From assembly GCF_014069875.1 (NCBI RefSeq), contig NZ_CP059676.1:930001-994000 (forward strand): a stretch of DNA of 64,000 bases. The letters run 5' to 3'. Under the pieces are notes generated by a model that saw only the letters and a program-made list of their open reading frames with translations, was not told the origin of the DNA and did no database searches. This document shows positions 56,013 to 64,000 of the stretch, in pieces (positions within the stretch are counted from its first letter, which is position 1; every line of letters starts with the position of its first letter). This DNA comes from Flaviflexus equikiangi. GTDB lineage: Bacteria; Actinomycetota; Actinomycetes; Actinomycetales; Actinomycetaceae. The translations under genes and the position numbers were made by a program.

Positions 56013-56743
56013 ATACGAAGCAGCCCGATGATGGTTCAGAGGACAGGACGATCCTGCCGTCTGCAGCGACCCCGGAGCCCGAGGTCGAGCCGGCGGATCT
56101 CCCTGCCAGCCCGCAGCCGATTCCGCCGCTGCCCGGATGCTCTCGGGTCAATCCGCACGGGGTGCGACGCTCTGCCAACGGCGGTGCTGCCTGGCATCGC
56201 AGGGGACAAGGTTCTGCACGTCCACCGCAGGTGATGCCGATGCGGGGGCCGCAGGGCCTCCCATATGCCATGCCGACTCCCTCGCTTCCGAGCCCTCGGG
56301 TGACGCAGCAGCCGACAGTGGGTCTCGTCGGGGGAGGGCTCTCCCTTTTCGGTGTTGTGCTCGCTGCTGCTGCGCCTTTCGCAACGTTCCTCTCGGTGGG
56401 CGGAGAGATCAGGCTGTGGGGTGCCGCCTCCGGAGAGGGCAACGCCTACGTCATCCTGGCGGCCGCAGCTCTGGGTTTCGTCGGCGGGATGATGATGGTG
56501 GCCCTCGCGGGAGCAAAGAGCGCCCTTCGCGGCGCAATCATGAGTATGGTTGCGGGTGGAACGGTGGGCGCCATGACAGCCTATCTTCTGACGAATTCCG
56601 ATCATCACGAGATCATCGCCCAGGGCGGGTCTTTCGGTGCCGCGGCCTATCTCCTGATCGGTGCCACGGGAGCTCTGCTCATCGGCGGCATTTTGGGTCT
56701 GGTCCAGGGCCTCCACACGGAGGGCCGGAAGGGAAAGTCGTGA
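56009..56743 (+). CDS. Hypothetical membrane protein with Pro-rich cytoplasmic N-terminus
   Basis: 244 residues, GTG start overlapping the previous stop. Residues 1-105 are Pro/Glu/Arg-rich and disordered; residues 106-235 hold four membrane helices (VGLVGGGLSLFGVVLAAAAPFATFL; AYVILAAAALGFVGGMMMVALAG; GAIMSMVAGGTVGAMTAYLLT; AAAYLLIGATGALLIGGILGLVQGL). Not recognised. The stop overlaps the UGPase GTG (GTGA at 56740), so the three proteins are made together. Confidence 0.7.
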   Translation: MNTKQPDDGSEDRTILPSAATPEPEVEPADLPASPQPIPPLPGCSRVNPHGVRRSANGGAAWHRRGQGSARPPQVMPMRGPQGLPYAMPTPSLPSPRVTQQPTVGLVGGGLSLFGVVLAAAAPFATFLSVGGEIRLWGAASGEGNAYVILAAAALGFVGGMMMVALAGAKSALRGAIMSMVAGGTVGAMTAYLLTNSDHHEIIAQGGSFGAAAYLLIGATGALLIGGILGLVQGLHTEGRKGKS

Positions 56744-58053
56744 AGGACATCGCCGCTCCTGCTGTGAAGAAGATGCGGGAGGCTGGTGCGGGCGATCTTG
56801 CGACGCGAGTCTTTCGCCATCATCTCGAGACTGTTGCGCGTGGCGATGCAGGTTTCATCCGCGAGACCGAGATCCGTCCCCTGGAGAACCTGCCCCGCTT
56901 CGGTGGGGGAAACGCGGGGGACGCAATCGCACGTACGGCGGTGATCAAGCTCAACGGCGGGCTCGGCACATCTATGGGCTTGGCGCAAGCGAAATCACTC
57001 CTCCATGTCACGCCCGAGAAGACCTTCCTCGACATTATCGTCGCGCAGGTCATGTCGGTGCGCAAAAGTTTTGGTGCGACGCTTCCCGCCGTGTTCATGA
57101 ACTCGTTCCATACCGAACGCGATACGGCGCACTACCTGGACAGGTTCGAGGATCTTGCTGTCCCTCGCATTCCTCTCAGCTTCCTCCAGAACCGTGTACC
57201 GAAAGTCCTGCGCGACGACCTGACGCCCGTCTCATATCCCGCCAACCCTGATCTTGAATGGTGCCCGCCAGGACACGGAGACCTGTTCACCGCTCTGCCC
57301 GAATCCGGCGTTCTAGGGGCGCTTCTCGAACAGGGCTACCGCTACGCGATGGTGTCGAACTCGGATAATCTCGGTGCTTTCCCTGATCCTGGCCTCGCCC
57401 AGTGGTTCGCCGATAGCGGCGCGCCGTTCGCGATGGAGGTGTGCAGGCGGCAGTCGAGCGACCGGAAGGGCGGCCACCTGGCGGTACGAGCCAGCGACGG
57501 CACGATCATTCTTCGTGAAGTTGCGCAGACAGCGGTGGAGGATCTGGCCGATTTCCAGAACATCGAGCGGCATTCGTACTTCAACACGAACACGCTCTGG
57601 CTCGACCTGCGCGCCCTGTCTGATGAGCTGGACAGGCGCGGCGGGTTCCTCGGCCTGCCCGTGATCCGCAATGCGAAGACCGTGGATCCGACCGATCCGA
57701 CGTCCGCGGAGGTCTACCAGTTGGAGACGGGGATGGGATCCGGGATCGAGATCTTCGAGGGTGCTCTCGCGATCGAGGTCGATCGTTCTCGATTCCTCCC
57801 CGTGAAGACGACAAACGATCTGTTCCTCCTCCGCTCGGACGCCTTCGATGTCGACGAGACCGGTGTCATCGAGCAGACCGTCGGCACGCTGCCGCGCATC
57901 GATCTCGACCCATCATATTTCGGTCACATGCGTGGTTTTGAGGCTCGATGCCACCACATTCCCTCGCTTCGGGCAGCGCGCAGCCTGACGGTCGTCGGAG
58001 ACTACACGTTCCGTGAGGGCCTCGTCGTCGAGGGGGACCTTACGCTCGGTTGA
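56740..58053 (+). CDS. UTP-glucose-1-phosphate uridylyltransferase, eukaryotic-type family
   Basis: 437 residues from the GTG at 56740. The UGP2/AGX-type signature VIKLNGGLGTSMGL is present, with SFHTERDT, the UTP/sugar motifs MVSNSDNLGAFPD and GGHLAVRASDG, and FNTNTLWLDL. This is the eukaryote-like UGPase family, unrelated in sequence to bacterial GalU. It makes UDP-glucose for wall glycans and glycolipids. Coupled to two unknown genes, one a membrane protein, which suggests a wall- or envelope-linked role. It ends two bases from the convergent GNAT-MazG gene. Confidence 0.9.
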   Translation: MKDIAAPAVKKMREAGAGDLATRVFRHHLETVARGDAGFIRETEIRPLENLPRFGGGNAGDAIARTAVIKLNGGLGTSMGLAQAKSLLHVTPEKTFLDIIVAQVMSVRKSFGATLPAVFMNSFHTERDTAHYLDRFEDLAVPRIPLSFLQNRVPKVLRDDLTPVSYPANPDLEWCPPGHGDLFTALPESGVLGALLEQGYRYAMVSNSDNLGAFPDPGLAQWFADSGAPFAMEVCRRQSSDRKGGHLAVRASDGTIILREVAQTAVEDLADFQNIERHSYFNTNTLWLDLRALSDELDRRGGFLGLPVIRNAKTVDPTDPTSAEVYQLETGMGSGIEIFEGALAIEVDRSRFLPVKTTNDLFLLRSDAFDVDETGVIEQTVGTLPRIDLDPSYFGHMRGFEARCHHIPSLRAARSLTVVGDYTFREGLVVEGDLTLG

Positions 58054-58055
58054 GG

Positions 58056-59096
58056 CTATTCGGATGCGAGTCCGAGAACCCTGTCCACACGGGGTCTGAA
58101 GTAGTCGGGTCCTTTGAGAACCTTGCCGTCTTCGCGGTAGATGGGTCGACCATCGGCGCCGAGCTTGGACAGGTTTGCGGCCTGGACTTCACGCAAAACC
58201 CGGTCGAGCGGTATCCCGGTCTCCAACGCCATGCCGTAGATGACATAGACGAGGTCGGCCAGCGCGTCCGCGGCCTCGACGGTGTCTCGCGATCCGTCAT
58301 CTGCTTCGAGGGCATCCTCGTAGGCCTGTGCAACGATCTTCCCTGCGGCAGGGCCGTAGACGGCGGTCACGAGCTCGTGGAACTCTTCGGCGATAAGCGC
58401 CATGCGCATCCCTGTCCGGTCCCGATCGACCTCTGGCCCGTCCTGCGCGATGGGCATGCCGTACGTCTCATGGAACTCGCGGACGAGGGCCTCGGGATCC
58501 CTCGGATTCCATACGGCGCGCCGTCCCTGCGATGGGCCGAACCAGTCGACTGCGGGCTCCATGGGGTCGCCCGCGACGAGTGTCGCCACGAGGTGATCGT
58601 GGACGCGGCCGTTGTCGAACGCGGCGGCGCGCCGGATGCCATCCACGATGAAACCGTTGCGCCATGCCACACGCGCACTGGCCCAGTTCGCTTCCTTCCC
58701 CGCGACGAGGCAGGACCACCCGATCGCATAGCAGCCTTGGTCGAAGGCGAACTGGCACACGGCCCGCACGGCCTCTGTCATGTAGCCGTTTCCGCGGGCA
58801 TCGGGGTGCGCCCAGAAGCCGATCTCGGTCCGCTTGTTCTCGCCGACGGGGAGGAAGAGGTCGACGATGCCGACGAACATCTCTCCCGCATAGATCGCCC
58901 AGATGGGGCAGTCCTTCTCCCACTTCTCCGCCGCCATCCCCAAGAACTCCTCGGCTTCTGCCGGTCCGTAGGCTCGCGGCACCGTCGTCCATCGTTGAGT
59001 CTCGGGATCAGTGCAGGCGCGTACAACATCGTCGACGAGGTCGAGTGTCGGCATGGTGAGCCGCAGTCGGGCAGTGGTGAGGGGAACTGGCTTCAT
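58056..59096 (-). CDS. Fusion of a GNAT acetyltransferase and a MazG-like NTP pyrophosphohydrolase
   Basis: 346 residues. The N-terminal half (about 1-190) is a RimJ/RimL-type GNAT domain with TTARLRLTMP, GFWAHPDARGNGYMTEAVRAVC and ARVAWRNGFI. After a linker with VDWFGPSQGRRAVWNPRDPEAL, the C-terminal half (about 205-346) is an all-alpha MazG-like domain with the metal-binding pattern EEFHEL ... DTVEAADALADLVYVIYGMALETG, followed by NLSKLGADGRPIYREDGKVLKGPDY. It would both acylate something and hydrolyse a nucleotide. The ATG at 59096 lies seven bases after TACCCT. Fusion rather than two genes: one continuous frame with no internal start context. Confidence 0.82.
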   Translation of the reverse strand: MKPVPLTTARLRLTMPTLDLVDDVVRACTDPETQRWTTVPRAYGPAEAEEFLGMAAEKWEKDCPIWAIYAGEMFVGIVDLFLPVGENKRTEIGFWAHPDARGNGYMTEAVRAVCQFAFDQGCYAIGWSCLVAGKEANWASARVAWRNGFIVDGIRRAAAFDNGRVHDHLVATLVAGDPMEPAVDWFGPSQGRRAVWNPRDPEALVREFHETYGMPIAQDGPEVDRDRTGMRMALIAEEFHELVTAVYGPAAGKIVAQAYEDALEADDGSRDTVEAADALADLVYVIYGMALETGIPLDRVLREVQAANLSKLGADGRPIYREDGKVLKGPDYFRPRVDRVLGLASE

Positions 59097-59103
59097 GACG
59101 TCC

Positions 59104-59109
59104 AGGGTA
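59104..59109 (-). promoter_or_regulatory. -10 element of the GNAT-MazG gene, leaderless type
   Basis: TACCCT on the minus strand, seven bases before the ATG at 59096. Confidence 0.5.
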
Positions 59110-59213
59110 CTCGGTTCGGCAGGCTGGCTTCTCGTCCATTCCCGTCGTCTCGACGCGTTTCGCTCGCATCGGATGTTCAGCGATAGACGTCACACTCGAA
59201 AAGGGCGGCGCAA

Positions 59214-59244
59214 TTGGCCACGCTCCGGTTCGGCGTGATAAATT
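59214..59244 (+). promoter_or_regulatory. Possible tRNA-Leu promoter
   Basis: TTGGCC (59214-59219) and TAAATT (59239-59244) are 19 bases apart, about 35 bases before the tRNA. Confidence 0.4.
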
Positions 59245-59278
59245 CTTATCTGTTGCTTCGGCCTCGGTCGAGTCACCT

Positions 59279-59363
59279 GCGCGGGTGGCGGAATAGGCAG
59301 ACGCGCTAGCTTGAGGTGCTAGTCCACGTATAGTGGGTGGGGGTTCAAGTCCCCCTCCGCGCA
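59279..59363 (+). tRNA. tRNA-Leu (anticodon GAG)
   Basis: 85 bases with a class II cloverleaf: acceptor GCGCGGG pairs with TCCGCGC at 59356-59362 (one G-U), the D arm has GGCGGAATAGGCAGACG, the anticodon stem CTAGC/GCTAG holds the loop TTGAGGT with GAG at 59313-59315, a long variable arm follows, and the T arm is GGGGGTTCAAGTCCCCC. The discriminator is A at 59363 and CCA is not encoded. A terminator follows directly. Confidence 0.95.
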
Positions 59364-59368
59364 CAGAA

Positions 59369-59400
59369 CCCCCTGTCCAATCGGACAGGGGGATTTTGTT
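59369..59400 (+). terminator. Intrinsic terminator after tRNA-Leu
   Basis: CCCCCTGTCC (59369-59378) pairs with GGACAGGGGG (59383-59392) around AATC, then ATTTTGTT. Confidence 0.9.
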
Positions 59401-59442
59401 GTCCACCGGCCGGCCTGCCCGGCGCTATCCCCGGAGGTGATG

Positions 59443-60201
59443 ATGCTTGCTCTTGGCGTGGGCCTTCTGATCGGCATTGTCGTCGGCCTCTTGGGAGCTG
59501 GCGGCGGGATCCTGTCCGTTCCAGCCCTCATGTATCTTCTCGACCAGACACCCTACTCGGCGGCATTGGGTTCCCTGATCGGGGTCGCACTGACATCGCT
59601 CGGTTCCCTCATCGTGCACGCGAGGGCGCACAATGTGCGTGGTCGAGCCGCCCTGCTGTTCGGTTCCCTCTCCATCGCAGGAGCCGTCGCGGGTGCCCGC
59701 GTGTCGCTTCTTCTCGATGATGAGCTGCTCGCCCGAGTCTTCGCGATCTTCCTCATCGTCGTCGGTCTCGGCTTCGTCGTCCGCACGGTGACGATGGGAG
59801 GGGACCGCGAGGGGCCGGTCGAGGCCATGACGCGGCGCGACCTCGTGGTGCTGTGCGCGGCGGCCACCGCGACGGGTCTTCTGACCGGAGTCTTCGGTGT
59901 CGGCGGAGGCTTCATGATCGTGCCCGTTCTCGTGTTCGTCATGAAGGTCCCGATGAGGCAGGCGGTGGGAACGTCTCTCCTCGTCATGGTCGTGACCTCT
60001 GCGGCGGGGATCCTCGGCAGGGCACCTTTTCACGGGGATATCGATGTTCCCCTGCTCGCTCTCTTCGTGACCGGTTCGATAGCGGGCGGCCTGTGCGGAT
60101 CAGTCGTCTCGAAGAGGATCCCGCCGCGCGTCCTGACCGGTATCTTCGCCCTCCTCGTCCTCGTCGTCGGCACCTATTCGGCAGCCATCAGCTGGGGGTG
60201 A
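59443..60201 (+). CDS. TSUP (TauE/SafE) family anion exporter
   Basis: 252 residues from the ATG at 59443, which leaves five bases after the strong GGAGG; an ATG at 59440 and a GTG at 59437 are alternatives. About eight membrane helices in two repeats, each opening with the family Gly-rich motif: LLGAGGGILSVPALMYLL near the start and GVFGVGGGFMIVPVLVFV near the middle. Family members export sulfite, sulfoacetate or related anions. No sulfur genes are nearby, so the substrate is open. Confidence 0.85.
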   Translation: MLALGVGLLIGIVVGLLGAGGGILSVPALMYLLDQTPYSAALGSLIGVALTSLGSLIVHARAHNVRGRAALLFGSLSIAGAVAGARVSLLLDDELLARVFAIFLIVVGLGFVVRTVTMGGDREGPVEAMTRRDLVVLCAAATATGLLTGVFGVGGGFMIVPVLVFVMKVPMRQAVGTSLLVMVVTSAAGILGRAPFHGDIDVPLLALFVTGSIAGGLCGSVVSKRIPPRVLTGIFALLVLVVGTYSAAISWG

Positions 60202-60516
60202 CCCGCGACCTCTGACGCGAGCAGCCGATCGTGCTGTCGGTGTCGAGCCCCGGGAGGCCGATCGTCGGAGCGGGCGTCATTGGGCCCGAGCTCTTCCCGG
60301 CATGTTCCCTCCAAGCCGCAGTCCGGTGCCTGCTCGGAGCCGCCTGCTGGGGATGAGGTCTCTCGCTGCTTTCTCGCCGCCGGGGAGATCCTGGGGCGGC
60401 ACCGATCATTGTGGACTGCCTGCCCAACGGATGTGCGAAGGGGCCGGATATCCGTGTTGGAGCGGCAGACGACGTTGTCGACACGGTCGCGTACTGGGTA
60501 CGTCGGTGGGCATGGA
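60202..60516. other. Intergenic region without a recognisable gene
   Basis: Between the convergent TSUP and subtilase genes there are about 315 GC-rich bases. Short open frames exist on both strands but none has a ribosome site, a family motif or coding-like composition. It may be degraded coding sequence. I see no clear terminator for the TSUP gene. Confidence 0.5.
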
Positions 60517-60549
60517 GATGCCCCCGGCAGCGTGGCTGCCGGGGGCATC
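60517..60549 (-). terminator. 14-bp hairpin after the subtilase gene
   Basis: GATGCCCCCGGCAG (60517-60530) and CTGCCGGGGGCATC (60536-60549) are perfect complements around five bases, six bases after the stop. No T-run on the minus strand. Confidence 0.7.
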
Positions 60550-60554
60550 ATCTG

Positions 60555-63500
60555 TTAGCGGCGCAGGCCGATCGAGTCGATCCCGTCACCGTTCCAGTCA
60601 CCGACGAGGACCTCATCGGTGTCCCGGCCCAGGGTGTGAGCGGCTTGAGCCGCGCCCGAGACGAGGGAGTTGGAGACGAAGAAGACGTTGCCGCGGCGGA
60701 CCGTGATCGTGTCCTTCAGGTCACCATCCCAGTCACCGACCAGAACATCGTCATTCTTGCGACCATAGTTGAACGTCGTGTCTGCAGCGCCGCCCGAGAG
60801 CGTGTTGCGGACGAAGAAGGCGTTGCCGCGGCGCACGGCGAACGTGTCGCGCGTGTCGCCGTTCCAGTCGCCCGCGAACACTTCGTCACCGGCGCGTCCG
60901 TAGTTGAACTGGTTCTCAGCATTGCCGCCCTTGAGCTCGTTCTGTGCATAGAACGTCGTGCCGCGGCGAACCGCGAACGTGTCGACGCCGTCACCATCCC
61001 AGTCTCCGACGAAGACCTCGTCGCCGAGGCGTCCGTAGTTGAACTGGACTTCGGCGTTTCCGCCGAGAAGCTGGTTCTGGACGAAGAACGTCTTGCCGCG
61101 GCGGACCGCGATCGTGTCGATGCCGTCACCATCCCAGTCTCCGACGAAGACCTCGTCGTTCACTCGACCGAACCGGAAGGAATGGTCGGCTGCGGAGGTG
61201 AAGTCGTTGTAGAGCAGGAATCCGCGGTCGATCTCTTCATCGATCGAACCGTCGCCGGGGCCCGTGCCGGGAGCATCGTCACGGTCGATGGTGAACGCCG
61301 GTGACGTCCACACCTCGACGTCGTCCGGGTTGTCGATCGAACCGACGCCCTTCACTGCCGTGACCTCGATGATGTAGTCACCATCGAGTGCGGTGAGGAA
61401 CTGGTCGGATTCTGCGGAGCGGCGGAAGGTGCCGTCCCACTGGAAGACCTGGATGCCGGGGGCGGCGCCCTCGCCGTACGACTCGTAGACGAGGTTGTAG
61501 TCGGGGCTGACGGGAGCGCCCTTCGTTCCATCCGCTGTGGCGTGGAACGCCTCGATCTTCATGTACGACACGGGGTTCTGGATGTGGAGGATCGCGTACG
61601 GGGTGTCCCCGTCCTCCATCGTGTAGAGGTACTCGTCGAGGCCCCACGAGTAGTAGCCCTCGGAGACGCATTCACCCTCGAGGAGGACGCCGCAGTCTTC
61701 GAGAACACCGAGTCCGGGCGTGGAGTAGATCGGCTGGTTGGGATCCTCGCCGCCGAGATCCTCCGCGGTGAAGCCGTAATCGGCGTACGTCCACTGTTCG
61801 ATGAAGGCGACATCGGATTCGTAGTTGCCTGCCATGCCCGCGTAGGGAACGACGTTGACGACGTATTCGCCCGCCTCATCCAGCATATACACGTGGCCCG
61901 AGTAGATCGCGCCGGGGAAGTCCGGCTCGGTGATCGAGACGTTGATCGTCGCGGATCCGCCTGCGGGGACCGTCACGGACTCGGCCGAGAACGTCACTGT
62001 CGCGAAAGCGCCGTAGAAGCCGGGGATCTCGTTGATTCCCCATGATGCGGGGGCGGGGTCGTGGACGGGGACGAGAGTCATCGGCTCCGTTCCGCGGTTC
62101 GTGATCGAGAGGGTTGTGGTCTCAGTCGGCCCGTTGTCCGCGTCGCGCAGGTTGATCTCCGAGGGAGAGATCTGGGTGCCCTCCCAGGCGTTGATGACGG
62201 AGCGCAGGATGTTGATCATGCCGGCACCCTGACGGTGGACAGGCTCGGAGAAGGACTCCGCCAGTGTCCACGGGATCGGATCAGCGTTGTTCTGGAGATT
62301 CGTCAGAACCTGGGCGGGAGTCAGCTGAGGGCTCGCCTCGAGCAGCAGAGCGGCAGCTCCGGCCACATGCGGGGCGGCCATCGACGTTCCCGACAGGGTT
62401 GCGTATCCGGAGCCGTCGTCATCGACCGCGTCGAGCGGGTATGCCGAGTTGATGAGGCCGCCGGGGGCCGTCACCTGCGGCTTGATCGACAGATCAGCGG
62501 CAAGGCCGAAGGACGAGAAGTCCGAGATCAGGCCGCCGGTCGCGATGAGGGACACCGTCGTCTGGTCGGTCCACGTGATCGTGGGTGCTTCAGCGTCAGC
62601 GATTGCGGCGCGTATCGCGTCGCCGTCGTCCATGGAGATCGTCACCGTCGGGATCGTGATTGACGGATCGCCCTCAACGGTTGCGCTGATCGCTCCGGCC
62701 ACGTTGTTGTCGATGATGACACCGGCAGCGCCGGAGTCCTGGGCGGCCTTTGCCTTGTCGTAGAAGGACGTGACGCCGCGGCGGACGAGAACGACCTTGC
62801 CCTCGGCTCCCTCGATGGGCACGGCGCCCGTCTCGGAGCCTGCAGGGTAGGCGATGATCTCGAGCTCGGTGTTGTCAGTCGGGGGCTGCGGTGCACCCGT
62901 TGCGGGGGAGTAGCCGATGAGGCGATCATCGAGAGCGGACACGGAGAGTGCCTTCGCCTCGGACGCCACATTGTCGGCGGAGGCGACCGAGATCACCTTC
63001 GAGGCGACGGCAGGAGCGCCGCCCGAGAAGATGCCGGAGTCGCCGGAGTTGCCCTGCGAGACCGTCACGACGACGCCCTTGTCGACCAGGTTGTCGGCGG
63101 CGACAGCCGTCGGATAGTTCGGCCACGTCATGAAGGATGCGCCGATCGACATGTTGACGATGTCGGCGCCGTCAGCGGCGGCCCGCTCCATCGCCTCGAT
63201 CATGATCTCGGAGTCAGTCGACCCGTCGCAGCCGAAGACGCGGTAGGCGAGAATGTTGGCCTCGGGCGCGACACCGGCGAAGCCGGCTCCTTCATCGTTG
63301 CCTGCGGCAATGCCGGCAACGTGGGTGCCGTGTCCGCCGCAGTCGTCCGGATTCTCATCCGGTTCGGGGATCGGGTTGTAGTTCGGCGAGCTCGGGTCAG
63401 CATCGTATGCATCGCCCACGAGGTCCCAGCCGCCGATGATGCGGCTGCCGTTGCCGGTGACGGGCGACCAGGGTGTCGTGTCTGATACTCCGGTTCCGCC

Positions 63501-64000
63501 GAAGGCGGGATGGTCGATGTCGACGCCGGTGTCGATGATGGCGATGGTCTGACCGGCGCCCTTGTATCCGACCTCCTGGAGGAAGCCTGCCCCTGTCATG
63601 CCGTTCGCGAACGCCATGTCGGGTTCAGCGCCCTGGTCGAATGTCTCGGGGGCGTCGACGATGAGGACGGGGAAGACTGCGGCGACATCGACGCTTTCGC
63701 GCAGCTGGGCGAGTTCGGCATCATCGGCGCTGACGACTGCGCCAGCCCACAGCTGGCTGTAGGACGAGGAGACCTCGATATCGAGGTCGTCGGCTGCGGC
63801 CTGCAGGTCTTGCAGTTCTGCGTTGAGGCGGCTTTGGGTGCCTCCCTGCGAGATGGGGAGGCTACGGAATTCCACGAACCATTCGCCGGTTGCGCGGGAT
63901 CCGAAGGCGGATCCTGCAACTGACGCCTGGGACGTGGACGTGCCTACGAGGACGGATGGGTCGGGATCGTTCAGGGGTTCGATGCTCGGTGCGGCGGCTG
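60555..64000 (-). CDS. Subtilisin-like serine protease (S8) with PA domain and C-terminal repeats, 5' end missing
   Basis: The frame is open to the window edge, giving at least 1148 codons; the start and signal peptide lie outside. Visible order: an inhibitor-I9-like prodomain (TGEWFVEFRSLPIS ... AVFPVLIVD), then the S8 catalytic domain with Asp in AIIDTGVDIDHP, His in GHGTHVAGIAAG, oxyanion Asn in VSQGNSGDSG and Ser in LSGTSMAAPHVAG. A PA domain (VVLVRRGVTSFYDKAKAAQDSGAAGVIIDN) is inserted before the Ser. Fn3-like domains follow, then five 45-residue repeats with GDWDGDG. It lacks LPXTG, so it is probably secreted or held by the repeats. Confidence 0.93.
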   Translation of the reverse strand, partial: AAAPSIEPLNDPDPSVLVGTSTSQASVAGSAFGSRATGEWFVEFRSLPISQGGTQSRLNAELQDLQAAADDLDIEVSSSYSQLWAGAVVSADDAELAQLRESVDVAAVFPVLIVDAPETFDQGAEPDMAFANGMTGAGFLQEVGYKGAGQTIAIIDTGVDIDHPAFGGTGVSDTTPWSPVTGNGSRIIGGWDLVGDAYDADPSSPNYNPIPEPDENPDDCGGHGTHVAGIAAGNDEGAGFAGVAPEANILAYRVFGCDGSTDSEIMIEAMERAAADGADIVNMSIGASFMTWPNYPTAVAADNLVDKGVVVTVSQGNSGDSGIFSGGAPAVASKVISVASADNVASEAKALSVSALDDRLIGYSPATGAPQPPTDNTELEIIAYPAGSETGAVPIEGAEGKVVLVRRGVTSFYDKAKAAQDSGAAGVIIDNNVAGAISATVEGDPSITIPTVTISMDDGDAIRAAIADAEAPTITWTDQTTVSLIATGGLISDFSSFGLAADLSIKPQVTAPGGLINSAYPLDAVDDDGSGYATLSGTSMAAPHVAGAAALLLEASPQLTPAQVLTNLQNNADPIPWTLAESFSEPVHRQGAGMINILRSVINAWEGTQISPSEINLRDADNGPTETTTLSITNRGTEPMTLVPVHDPAPASWGINEIPGFYGAFATVTFSAESVTVPAGGSATINVSITEPDFPGAIYSGHVYMLDEAGEYVVNVVPYAGMAGNYESDVAFIEQWTYADYGFTAEDLGGEDPNQPIYSTPGLGVLEDCGVLLEGECVSEGYYSWGLDEYLYTMEDGDTPYAILHIQNPVSYMKIEAFHATADGTKGAPVSPDYNLVYESYGEGAAPGIQVFQWDGTFRRSAESDQFLTALDGDYIIEVTAVKGVGSIDNPDDVEVWTSPAFTIDRDDAPGTGPGDGSIDEEIDRGFLLYNDFTSAADHSFRFGRVNDEVFVGDWDGDGIDTIAVRRGKTFFVQNQLLGGNAEVQFNYGRLGDEVFVGDWDGDGVDTFAVRRGTTFYAQNELKGGNAENQFNYGRAGDEVFAGDWNGDTRDTFAVRRGNAFFVRNTLSGGAADTTFNYGRKNDDVLVGDWDGDLKDTITVRRGNVFFVSNSLVSGAAQAAHTLGRDTDEVLVGDWNGDGIDSIGLRR
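60558..61187 (-). repeat. Five tandem 45-residue repeats in the subtilase C-terminus
   Basis: Period about 135 bp. Each unit reads approximately FNYGRxxDEVFVGDWDGDGxDTFAVRRG followed by FFVxNxLxGGNA; the last is truncated after GLRR. The Asp-rich loop DWDGDG resembles calcium-binding FG-GAP/VCBS-type motifs. One unit (third from the C-terminus) reads DWNGDTRD. Confidence 0.88.

Noticed and set aside
60174-60551. 125-codon minus-strand frame between the TSUP and subtilase genes
   Set aside because: It contains the subtilase terminator hairpin, overlaps the TSUP 3' end and has no recognisable motif or ribosome site.

Overview
The window reads as about 64 kb of chromosome from a high-GC Gram-positive bacterium (Actinomycetota). 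The evidence is conserved actinobacterial gene neighbourhoods (pknL-idsA-aroG; sigA-parE-parC; SepH-DUF4193-DUF3093-DUF3710-OB-DUF3159-TrkA-TrkA), a mycobacterial-type LexA box, frequent GTG starts and many apparently leaderless genes. An LPXTG-anchored surface protein and a topoisomerase IV pair point towards an Actinomycetaceae-like or related lineage; this placement is an inference. Apart from surface and repair genes this is core genome: I see no insertion sequence, prophage, CRISPR array or integrase.

Layout. 1-5.4 kb: 3' end of class II DAHP synthase, PASTA kinase PknL, a LysM/transglycosylase, a Rv2175c-like DNA-binding protein and a prenyl synthase. 5.5-10.8 kb: a DUF4192-like gene, then the glycine cleavage operon gcvT-gcvH-gcvP. 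11-21.9 kb: primary sigma factor, DEDDh exonuclease, DUF7455-like protein, ParE, two GNAT proteins, ParC (opposite strand), a phosphodiesterase and thymidine kinase. 21.9-30 kb: SepH, DUF4193, DUF3093, DUF3710, OB-fold, DUF3159, two TrkA-type K+ regulators, an APC permease and an RNA methyltransferase. 30-36.7 kb: aconitase, a hydroxypyruvate-isomerase-like TIM barrel, an ABC-F ATPase, SURF1 and DUF3099. 36.7-44 kb: SixA-like phosphatase, serB-glgC, glgA/glgM, an ABC ATPase, NfeD and SPFH proteins, a SpoU methyltransferase. 44-49 kb: an XRE regulator, two overlapping micro-ORFs, a 1425-residue LPXTG surface protein and TrmL. 49.4-58 kb: a PEBP protein, the SOS mutagenesis operon imuA'-imuB-dnaE2 behind a LexA box, two poorly known proteins and a UGPase. 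58-64 kb: a GNAT-MazG fusion, tRNA-Leu(GAG), a TSUP exporter and a subtilisin-like protease that runs off the window.

How genes work together. PknL, its likely substrate and a peptidoglycan enzyme sit side by side. GcvT/H/P form one translationally coupled unit. ParE and ParC form one decatenase. GlgC supplies ADP-glucose to GlgA/GlgM. ImuA'/ImuB/DnaE2 form a mutasome under LexA.

The strongest genome-level signal is a repeated gene-start architecture: a TANNNT-like -10 hexamer, 6-7 bases, then the ATG/GTG with no useful Shine-Dalgarno. It occurs at 16 genes here, so a large share of these genes appear to make leaderless mRNAs. The most novel-looking local unit is the micro-ORF/surface-protein locus at 44.4-48.9 kb. 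All calls come from reading the sequence; no database search was run.
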